Of a DNA stretch of 64,000 nt, positions 58,701 through 64,000 are shown in pieces. The notes beneath the pieces were generated by a model. It saw only the letters and a list, made by a program, of their open reading frames with translations, ran no database searches and had not been told where the DNA came from. The DNA is taken from positions 1-64,000 of the forward strand of contig JBAZCF010000008.1 of NCBI GenBank assembly GCA_041671045.1. Reading direction: 5' to 3'. The position numbers and the translations under genes were made by a program. The DNA comes from Parachlamydiales bacterium (GTDB lineage Bacteria > Chlamydiota > Chlamydiia > Chlamydiales > JABDDJ01). How positions within the stretch are numbered: the stretch's first letter is position 1; each line of letters starts with the position of its first letter.

Positions 58701-59012
58701 ATAGCAGAGAAATTTAAAAAATGGGAATTGATCACCTTAGATCTTAGTAACAACCCTATTGGACCGCATGGCATAGATGCCTTAGTAGATAATTTTGACT
58801 ACCTAAGAAAGGTCGAAAACTTGCAACTTACAGATAACGTATACATGGTAAAAATTAGTGCTATGAAGATTGTGGACAATCTACCAAAGTTAGTTGGTCT
58901 TAAAAAACTTGATATCGGAAACAATAATCTCCCTCCCATAAATAAAGAAGAGATAAATAAAAGGCTTGCTAGCTTAGAAGGTCTACAATTTAATCTAGAA
59001 AACAAACGATAA
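55755..59012 (+). CDS. Large LRR protein with pseudo-tyrosine-phosphatase-like domain (paralogue 3)
   Basis: 1085 residues from the ATG after TGGGGGTT; an ATG at 55740 is in frame, and residue numbers here count from it. Residues ~15-210 are the domain shared with the genes at 4213 and 22806 (FLSNPDLYPAALAAI, VVRAYEVLHCNEVTSLP, CENIFKQDFAAF, VEVFLLNPTEY). Residues ~260-445 follow the protein-tyrosine-phosphatase order: IYLAAKTPAPAHQEQFFKEL, NTSLIVDLRN, YTVFRLRNWNGSLDAPPNLD, then VVSTNDNKRTPEFI where the P-loop C-x5-R is S430-x5-R436. A long helical region and C-terminal LRRs (LITLDLSNNPIG, LKKLDIGNNNL) follow. Probably a host-directed effector. Confidence 0.7.
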   Translation: MSPGLNLSPQSLSHLFQNGEVEIIGKGTKNFDELMKDKDFLSNPDLYPAALAAINNHKDASDIRTVVRAYEVLHCNEVTSLPINSSSFFSFLYTGTYHNALQTCENIFKQDFAAFVEARSQTPAKDVNLEKKLSRHIGPIEHTLKALGLDKGDWEDLKMALAQDRENDAIKLWNNILATVRDITSIRSTHAVEVFLLNPTEYILNNRPSSNEQATFQAYYFEMEEKATAPALKDQFAGLQIAYVQNNPELLRNEAVNFSSTVRGSYGKRNINGSNPGEIIPVPLGKNIYLAAKTPAPAHQEQFFKELSKQNTSLIVDLRNALEEEKSFIPSLVGEEREISPHMKIKLLSSEDENIPALPEDMQYFTKAVIEVNSSGKPAKTYTVFRLRNWNGSLDAPPNLDAFRHLSQYVVQWEKDHSGKVAVVSTNDNKRTPEFILYHHYNKTGEISSDEYGKHAYSKGVLPSHMHLVIGKEAKASSYIGSSSRVSFIATNISAQIAKFDPNFQNILEEKIKNFIGDKAPENIRIENNLYLFCNKASAESFKRLQYLMQEGISFEKFAQIASTQLSIHSKDPESLLALINKPEFLVCFPDYKEDENILYSYISAKLKHEGRSYGVKDVIQEFLKTAGNRIPLWAVQNFRNELIKKIQEDFSVYSQLSAEEKELVHTPELFKTFRLENIHLLPLDLGPKLPFLNNTALVSLLPDEVRKNLSAEQWSQVINSNSFNKLGANALEYVPEELLTLDVLEGMDPPIVFDLVRIRDIDENKMNSLIDTFQVKGSPKYDIPKDNAIIVAMLPTAVACHKEISALCQQVEKEPDNVWSILPGIYESLAREQDLFHRYGVSLQDALGNNLINSSHRNELVQANKVFALAGETQPSKEQFDLLRKFVHEHPEATYLNSLVSRWEGDDNFMLSLVNNKDICLTDYLKGEKLFNFVQAKGKEITKMHLENISGEDVVKLLTLCPYLISLRVNNCNISNKETVEIAEKFKKWELITLDLSNNPIGPHGIDALVDNFDYLRKVENLQLTDNVYMVKISAMKIVDNLPKLVGLKKLDIGNNNLPPINKEEINKRLASLEGLQFNLENKR

Positions 59013-59169
59013 GATTTGACCCCCGTAGGACAAAATCAGAGCGGCAGAGTGTGTTTATACCTATGTGAGAAGAAAGGGCATGCTGTAAGCCAATTTGCGT
59101 TTTTACTTTATCTAGGACAATAATACTTCCATTACACATGTTTAATCATCCATTTTAGGAAGTTAGCTT

Positions 59170-59997
59170 ATGCTTAGCTGGAAAGAAATTGTACAAGGTT
59201 ACTTGATCAAACATTCAAACCAGATCAAGAGGGTCACTCAGCCCTTAAAAGACATTTTTGAAATTACTTATTTTACTTACCACCGCATCGACAATAAGGG
59301 AAAATACACTGTTCTTCTTGACCGTCCGGATTGGGCTGAGCACTATGTTTCAGAGCGGATTTATCTAAACGACCCTTATATGAGACACCCTGATGTCTAT
59401 TCTTCCGGGGCGTGCTTGGTTTGCACGCATGGAAGCTTGGAATATCGAAAAAAAGTACTTCGTGCAGGTAAAGAGTACCTGAACTGCGATGAGGGTCTGC
59501 TTTTAATTGAAAAATCACCGGAATATGTCGAATTTTTCGGTTTTGCCGGAGAGCGGGCAAAATGCAATCTTTCCTTGCTCTATCTCAACCACCAGCCATT
59601 GTTAAAATCATTTGCTGAACATTTTAAAGCAGAGCTGCATCATTTATTATATAAGCAATCCCTGGAAGGGTTATTACTGTCTGTAGAGAAAAAGGAAGAT
59701 TACTTTAACTCTGAACAAATAGCCCCTAAAATCCATTTAAAACAACAAGAGCGCTTCTTGCGAGCATTGAAAATGGATCACCATATCCGTTCTTTCAAAC
59801 AGCTTACAGCCCAGGAAAAGGCTTGCGCTAGATTATTACTCCAAAGCTTGACTGCACGAGAAAGTGGAGAGAAACTATTACTTTCTCCACGTACCGTAGA
59901 GTCCTATCTTAATAATGCAAAAAATAAGCTGGGTTGCTGTACTAAAAAAGAATTTTTGGAGAATCTTCGCCAACTTTCAGAATTGGATTTATTATAG
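59170..59997 (+). CDS. LuxR-type transcriptional regulator
   Basis: 275 residues with AGGAAG before the ATG. The C-terminal ~65 residues are the LuxR helix-turn-helix: FKQLTAQEKACARLLLQSLT, ARESGEKLLLSPRTVESYLN and NAKNKLGCCTKKEF. The N-terminal ~180 residues form a sensor-like domain (FEITYFTYHRIDNKGKYTVL, YLNDPYMRHPDVYSSGACLV) of the type seen in Legionella and chlamydia-relative LuxR proteins rather than classical homoserine-lactone receptors. No receiver domain and no synthase gene nearby, so it is an orphan regulator. The ligand is unknown. Confidence 0.85.
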   Translation: MLSWKEIVQGYLIKHSNQIKRVTQPLKDIFEITYFTYHRIDNKGKYTVLLDRPDWAEHYVSERIYLNDPYMRHPDVYSSGACLVCTHGSLEYRKKVLRAGKEYLNCDEGLLLIEKSPEYVEFFGFAGERAKCNLSLLYLNHQPLLKSFAEHFKAELHHLLYKQSLEGLLLSVEKKEDYFNSEQIAPKIHLKQQERFLRALKMDHHIRSFKQLTAQEKACARLLLQSLTARESGEKLLLSPRTVESYLNNAKNKLGCCTKKEFLENLRQLSELDLL

Positions 59998-59999
59998 TA

Positions 60000-60128
60000 C
60001 TGTACATTTTGCGAATCGCAAAAAAATACGGCTGTAAATATGTCTTCTTGCGCTCCTCTGCCCCATCAGGCTCCCTTTACAAAAAGTTAGGTTTTAAAGA
60101 GGTGGGTAAATATAAGATATATTTTTAA
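60000..60128 (+). pseudogene. GNAT acetyltransferase C-terminal remnant
   Basis: The frame LRIAKKYGCKYVFLRSSAPS, then GSLYKKLGFKEVGKYKIYF-stop matches the last two strands and helix of GNAT proteins (Y-K-K-L-G-F). The N-terminal ~110 residues are missing, and the sequence begins within 3 bases of the preceding stop. A 5'-truncated remnant between intact genes. Confidence 0.7.
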
Positions 60129-60153
60129 ACAGATAGCCCCCCCCCATTGAGTA

Positions 60154-60885
60154 ATGACGAACCGTAAGCTTAAGCATTTTGAACCGATCTATTATATCAA
60201 TTTGGAGCGTAGTCCGGAGCGCAAGGCTTACATGGAAGAGCAATTCGCTCAATGGGGTGTGGAAAATTATACACGGATCGAGGCACTGGACGGGTTAAGA
60301 AGTGGGTTGAGAAGTTATCTAGATGGGGACTACCCTCGCAATGTTTTAATGAAAGAGATGGCTTGCACTATCTCGCATCTAAAAGCTATTCATCATTGGT
60401 TGATGACCTCAAAAACTTCTTACGCCATTATTTGCGAGGACGATCTCGATATGTCCACGGTGGAGGTATGGCCCTTTACTTGGAAAGAGTTGATGGATCA
60501 CTTGCCCTATGATTGGGATGTGGTCCAGCTGGTCATTACCAATCCTGACAACTTCACAATGAATATCCACGCCCGATTTGAGAAAGATTATGGAACAGTT
60601 TGCTACGTCATCACACGACATTATGCAGAAAAGCTTATGAAACTGCATGTGCATGGGGACAGATATAAATTAGACTATACCGTTCGTCCAAGAGCTGTTT
60701 CAGACGAGCTGATTTATAATGCTGGCAAGACTTATTCTATTCCTGTCTTCCTTTATAATGTGGATTTTGGCTCTAGCATCCACTCGTGGCATAATGGTAA
60801 GCATCAGTTATGCCGGGAAGCCTATCATAAGTGGTGGTTTGATCCAGATGTTAAGCATACTGCAGACCCCTTTTTTAGGTTGTAA
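60154..60885 (+). CDS. Family 25 glycosyltransferase
   Basis: 243 residues. YYINLERSPERKAYMEEQFA, RIEALDG, EMACTISHLKAIHHWLMTS and YAIICEDDLDM are the GT25 signature, with the acidic EDD metal site. YRPR/DYTVRPRAVSDELIYN near the C-terminus fits as well. GT25 includes LOS galactosyltransferases of Haemophilus and Neisseria and the collagen hydroxylysine galactosyltransferases of animals and giant viruses. Most likely LPS modification here. It starts 25 bases after the GNAT remnant and lies two bases from the next gene. Confidence 0.88.
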   Translation: MTNRKLKHFEPIYYINLERSPERKAYMEEQFAQWGVENYTRIEALDGLRSGLRSYLDGDYPRNVLMKEMACTISHLKAIHHWLMTSKTSYAIICEDDLDMSTVEVWPFTWKELMDHLPYDWDVVQLVITNPDNFTMNIHARFEKDYGTVCYVITRHYAEKLMKLHVHGDRYKLDYTVRPRAVSDELIYNAGKTYSIPVFLYNVDFGSSIHSWHNGKHQLCREAYHKWWFDPDVKHTADPFFRL

Positions 60886-60887
60886 TT

Positions 60888-61346
60888 ATGAAAGCGATGA
60901 AGATTAAAAGAAAATTCATTCGATTTTGGAACATGTGGCCTCCCTTTTTGTTTTCCGGAATAAAGATAATGCATATGTCACCGGACTTCAGGGAGATTCG
61001 GGTAAAGCTGAAGTTAAGATGGTGGAATGCCAACTTTGTGGGAACACAGTATGGAGGATTACTTTATTCACTAGCAGATCCTTTTTATATGATCATGCTT
61101 CTAGAGAATCTTGGCCCGGAATACATAGTGTGGGATAAGACTGCGACGATCAAGTTTATTAAACCCGGAAGAACGGATGTTAAAGCTAATTTTGTACTGG
61201 AGGAAGCTGATTTAGAGATGGTAAAAAAGGAAGTGTCAGAATTCGGAAAAACTTTATTTAACAAAGATATTAAAATATTGGATTTAAATAACGAACTAAT
61301 TGCAGTGGTAAGCAAAACAATATACATTAAAAAGAAAGGTGATTGA
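60888..61346 (+). CDS. DUF4442 hotdog-fold thioesterase-like protein
   Basis: 152 residues. WNMWPPFLFSGIKIMHMSPD, then FREIRVKLKLRWWNANFVGT, QYGGLLYSLADPFYMIMLLE and YIVWDKTATIKFIKPGRTDV follow the DUF4442 (YiiD C-terminal) hotdog pattern: central helix with G-G-x-x-x-x-x-x-D followed by strands. Hotdog proteins are usually acyl-CoA or acyl-ACP thioesterases or binders. Starts two bases after the GT25 stop; probably cotranscribed. Confidence 0.82.
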   Translation: MKAMKIKRKFIRFWNMWPPFLFSGIKIMHMSPDFREIRVKLKLRWWNANFVGTQYGGLLYSLADPFYMIMLLENLGPEYIVWDKTATIKFIKPGRTDVKANFVLEEADLEMVKKEVSEFGKTLFNKDIKILDLNNELIAVVSKTIYIKKKGD

Positions 61347-61406
61347 CTTAATACACTAATAGTTATTTAATTAAATTGTGACCCGTAATTAAAAAAGAAT
61401 TATATT

Positions 61407-62927
61407 ATGTCACAGTTTAGTGTAAATTCCACTCCGCCGACTACCAAGCCGGAAACTCCTCAAAATGTTTCTACTGCTAAAACTATTTCCAATTATGTTG
61501 GTCACGGTTTAAAAAAAATTTCTAACGGTACAAGTAGAATTGGTTTAAAGCTTATAGATATTACTCACAATATTTTTTCAAAACCTGAGGTTCGTCCCTC
61601 CCCTTTGAGTGGCAGAACCCGCGCAACTGTTACACAACTTAACCAACATACCTTATCTACTACAGCACCTATAGGCGAAAAACTAGCCAATGTACCTAAA
61701 CATGCTGAACTTGCTCCCAATTCTTATAAAAATCTGCCTTTTGGAGAGATAACCCTCTATCTCACCCACATCATAGACAAGGCTGTAAACGGTCCTGCAG
61801 AAGGTGAAGTTTTTACTAAAGTAGCTGATTTAGTGACTGAAGAAGGATTTGAAACGAAAGTTAAACAAAATATTTCACTTTTAGAACAAAAATTAAAAGA
61901 AATTCAGACCGATCTGGAGAAGAGTAGTGGCAAACTTACTCCAGAGCTGAAAACCAAGATTACTCAATATGTTCAGCTTGCCGATAAGATGGCCCGTTTT
62001 AGCAATTTCATCCTACGCAACATCACTAATGGAGTGGCTTTAGGCAATGTTAACCTAACAAAAGAGCAGGGTGAAAAGCTGAATAACATTGGTAAAACAG
62101 CACTAAAATTCAATGATCAGCTCCAAAATTTGACTATTGGATTGAAAGATCATCTTGATCATTCACATATTAGAGCGTTAATCAGAACCCCCGAAATAGA
62201 AAGTTCAACGGTATCTGATAGCTTGAACGAACTATTAAAGCAGCAAGGGGTAACGATTTATAATTACCCGGTCGAAAGGCCTATCGGAAATGCCGTCACT
62301 AATTTTGATAATATCCCCAAAGAACTAGCCGCAGGAAAAATTTACTCTCCTGAACGTTTCGACGGAGCGATAAAAGAAGAGCAAAAGATACAAAAAAGAT
62401 TGAATGAGCAGATAAGTTTAAATCAAGAATTTCCAAATGCCGAGAGCGAAGGTGAAATAGCAAAAGACGGTAAGCTCCTGGAAGAATCTAAAGTTCGCGA
62501 AAGCAATATTAAGGAATTCAGGGATAGTTTTACTCCCGACGTAGCAAAATGGCCCGCATCCAATGGCATTAATAGCGGAAATATTAGCGAGTACACCGCT
62601 ATGCTATATCAGATGGATGAAAATTCAGGATATGCCGGAAAAGTAGATAAACAGGAGTTTTCAAACTACATGACGGGGTTATTGCAGACAACTTTAAGCG
62701 ATTGTGGAAATGAGACGGAAAAGATGAAAGGACAGCTTGAGAAAGGTGAGAAAACCGATAGTTTTCTCTCTGCACGTTATCGCGATGTACATACGACCAT
62801 GACGCTCCTTTTGAAAAAAGAAAATGTTCGAGAAGCTTTGGGCGAGGATAATATCCACGCGATGGAGAACATGCTGGCCCAATTGAAAGACAGTGTAGAT
62901 AGTATGAGTGTATTAGGTCCTAAGTAA
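61407..62927 (+). CDS. Hypothetical effector-like protein with Ser/Thr-rich N-terminus
   Basis: 506 residues. The first ~100 are rich in Ser, Thr, Pro and Asn (QFSVNSTPPTTKPETPQNVS), without a hydrophobic signal: a common look for type III secretion signals. Residues ~145-260 are strongly helical and likely coiled coil (ISLLEQKLKEIQTDLEKSSG). The C-terminal half is charged and helical. No known domain. It could be a secreted effector, or a structural/regulatory protein of a secretion system. The ribosome site is weak (AAAGAA). It converges with the DedA gene, two bases between stops. Confidence 0.65.
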   Translation: MSQFSVNSTPPTTKPETPQNVSTAKTISNYVGHGLKKISNGTSRIGLKLIDITHNIFSKPEVRPSPLSGRTRATVTQLNQHTLSTTAPIGEKLANVPKHAELAPNSYKNLPFGEITLYLTHIIDKAVNGPAEGEVFTKVADLVTEEGFETKVKQNISLLEQKLKEIQTDLEKSSGKLTPELKTKITQYVQLADKMARFSNFILRNITNGVALGNVNLTKEQGEKLNNIGKTALKFNDQLQNLTIGLKDHLDHSHIRALIRTPEIESSTVSDSLNELLKQQGVTIYNYPVERPIGNAVTNFDNIPKELAAGKIYSPERFDGAIKEEQKIQKRLNEQISLNQEFPNAESEGEIAKDGKLLEESKVRESNIKEFRDSFTPDVAKWPASNGINSGNISEYTAMLYQMDENSGYAGKVDKQEFSNYMTGLLQTTLSDCGNETEKMKGQLEKGEKTDSFLSARYRDVHTTMTLLLKKENVREALGEDNIHAMENMLAQLKDSVDSMSVLGPK

Positions 62928-62929
62928 AT

Positions 62930-63556
62930 TTACTTTTCGATATCCCCATTCCCATTTTTCCGATGAAAGAAGATGCTAAGGCCAATGAATATGAGTACAA
63001 TTATCGTCGTCATAATGAGATCGGGGCCAAAAGTAATATCTTCCACAAGTTCAAAGACATAATGTCCGAAGAAATACCCTAGAGCAACAAAAGTGCTGAC
63101 CCAGATGAAAGCCCCTGTGTAGGCGAATAATGCAAACTGCCTGAAATCAAGATACGTCATGCCGGCAAAAAAGCCTGTAAAATGGCGCACACCTGCAATA
63201 AAATACCCTACAACAAGGGTCCATTTGCCAAATTTTTGAAACCAGGAGTGGGCGATTTCAACTTTAGCTGGAGTCAAGCCCACCCAGCTGCCAAATCTGT
63301 TAATAAAATACATGCCTGCCGATCGACCGATGAAGTAACTTGTGGTAATTCCGCACATACTGCCTGCGTACGCGGCGAGCAGAGTTTCTTTAGGTTCAAG
63401 CGATCCTTTAGCAATCAAGATGCCGGTAAGAATCATCAATGTGTCTTCGGGAACAGGCAATGCGATAATTCCTAGGACTAGTAGAAAAAATATGGCTATA
63501 CTTCCATAGCTGAGCAGCCACTCGGTAATTGCTTGATGATCTTGAATAGCTTCCAT
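62930..63556 (-). CDS. DedA family membrane protein
   Basis: 208 residues from MEAIQDHQAITEWLLSYGSI; 13 upstream codons are not used. LGIIALPVPEDTLMILTGIL and IAKGSLEPKETLLAAYAGSM with CGITTSYFIGRSAGMYFINR, plus GVRHFTGFFAGMTYLDFRQF, are the DedA (SNARE-associated/VTT) family landmarks, including the conserved P-x-P-E and G-x-x-R-x-F motifs. About five helices. DedA proteins flip undecaprenyl phosphate or phospholipids and are needed for envelope homeostasis. Confidence 0.92.
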   Translation of the reverse strand: MEAIQDHQAITEWLLSYGSIAIFFLLVLGIIALPVPEDTLMILTGILIAKGSLEPKETLLAAYAGSMCGITTSYFIGRSAGMYFINRFGSWVGLTPAKVEIAHSWFQKFGKWTLVVGYFIAGVRHFTGFFAGMTYLDFRQFALFAYTGAFIWVSTFVALGYFFGHYVFELVEDITFGPDLIMTTIIVLIFIGLSIFFHRKNGNGDIEK

Positions 63557-63643
63557 GATATTTTTTCCACTGCGAATTATCTCTACTCTATACACCTAAT
63601 CATTTTGTTGCATCCTTTACGGAAAAAGAGTTACGTTAAGGAG

Positions 63644-64000
63644 ATGATCCGATTTATTCTACTTTTTCTTTTACTGCCCTTGGCTTTGACCTGTAAGGAA
63701 AAGGCTTTAAAGGTTGGCATGGAGCTAGCCTATCCCCCTTTCGAAACTATATGTCCTGATGGATTGCCTTGCGGTATCAGCGTAGATATTGCCAAAGACT
63801 TAGGTAAATATCTCCATCGGAAAACTGTAATTGAGAATATCCCCTTCATAGGGTTAGTTCCGTCATTGAAAACGGAGAAAATTGATGCAATCATTTCTTC
63901 TATGACGATCACACCCGGAAGAAAACGCTCCATCAATTTTTCCATGCCCTATGCCACTATTGGATTGAGCCTATTAATTAGCGAGGACTCCACTGTCCAT
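63644..64000 (+). CDS. Amino-acid ABC transporter substrate-binding protein, 3' partial
   Basis: The frame runs from an ATG directly after AAGGAG to the window end, about 119 codons. MIRFILLFLLLPLALTC is a signal peptide with a Cys that may be lipidated, though Thr at -1 is not a standard lipobox. Then come LKVGMELAYPPFETICPDG, GISVDIAKDLGKYLHRKTVI, PFIGLVPSLKTEKIDAIISS with MTITPGRKRSINFSMPY: the family-3 periplasmic binding protein fold (R-x-x-x-I-x-F-S-x-P-Y). Chlamydial ArtJ is in this family. The rest lies beyond the window. Confidence 0.9.
   Translation, partial: MIRFILLFLLLPLALTCKEKALKVGMELAYPPFETICPDGLPCGISVDIAKDLGKYLHRKTVIENIPFIGLVPSLKTEKIDAIISSMTITPGRKRSINFSMPYATIGLSLLISEDSTVH

Noticed and set aside
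62600..62680. EF-hand-like DENSGYAGKVDKQEF in the effector-like orphan
   Set aside because: The loop needs a two-residue insertion to fit the calcium-binding spacing and there is no second hand.
1..64000. CRISPR array, rRNA genes, complete tRNA genes
   Set aside because: No regularly spaced direct repeats, rRNA segments or full cloverleaf were seen on reading both strands.

Overview
The window is a 64 kb chromosomal segment of an AT-rich bacterium. It is most likely a chlamydia-related (Parachlamydiales-type) intracellular symbiont or pathogen of protists. The evidence is gene content: leucine-rich-repeat and ankyrin proteins, a SET-domain protein, two inverse-autotransporter-type beta-barrel proteins with an RHS/collagen-like partner, a Legionella/chlamydia-relative-type major outer membrane protein, and several Ser/Thr-rich orphan proteins that look like effectors. 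There is no rRNA operon, intact tRNA or marker gene, so the assignment is an inference. A Legionella-like amoeba-associated bacterium is the main alternative.

Region 1 (1-19 kb) is an accessory, rearranged zone. It begins with gene remnants: a four-helix-bundle protein and a truncated second copy at 5.8 kb, a HAD-like fragment, an extracellular-repeat fragment, an MFS transporter tail, the domain V/VI tail of a group II intron, and a tRNA/tmRNA-like 3' end. Among these sit a DUF4160/DUF2442 pair, a GNAT protein and the first LRR protein. Then come a beta-barrel gene and an RHS/collagen/C1q-like chimera in one operon, an ankyrin protein, a secreted serine hydrolase and several orphans. A GGTCAGGCCTGACC-like palindrome family occurs only here (3.3-13.7 kb). 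Two large hairpin structures lie at 17.5 and 18.4 kb.

Region 2 (18.6-31.4 kb) holds two aldo/keto reductases, a SET-domain protein next to an exported dimethylarginine-hydrolase-like enzyme, an exported cyclophilin, a second LRR paralogue, and a protein with a duplicated module that ends in 2H-phosphoesterase-like motifs. A BlaI/M56-peptidase regulatory pair follows, with four matching operator dyads, two or three of which sit in front of a methyltransferase. A DUF1214-like exported protein, a GGQ release-factor-like protein and a DUF1795-like protein close the region.

Region 3 (31.7-50.8 kb) is mostly housekeeping-like and envelope genes: two W-rich YXWGXW-type secreted proteins, DoxX, a frameshifted alpha/beta hydrolase, a DUF2156 protein, an RpiB-like isomerase, an EamA transporter, a quinone reductase, a family-2 glycosyltransferase, a Myb/SANT-like protein, UPRT, TerC, a prolyl-4-hydroxylase-like enzyme, an SDR, dodecin, thiamine pyrophosphokinase, an RlmI/K-like methyltransferase, the MOMP-like porin and the second beta-barrel protein. 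UPRT, TPK, the hydroxylase, the DDAH and the cyclophilin all appear to carry export signals.

Region 4 (51-64 kb) has a complete bacterial NHEJ operon (Ku, phosphoesterase-ligase, separate polymerase), a MIP channel, and a two-gene unit whose second gene is a 1085-residue LRR paralogue with a degenerate tyrosine-phosphatase-like domain. A LuxR-type regulator, a GT25 glycosyltransferase, a hotdog protein, an effector-like orphan, a DedA protein and the start of an amino-acid-binding protein follow. The strongest candidates for something new are the three-member LRR family with a shared ~200-residue N-terminal domain (one member carrying the pseudophosphatase), the 2H-phosphoesterase-like protein, and the BlaI-controlled methyltransferase.
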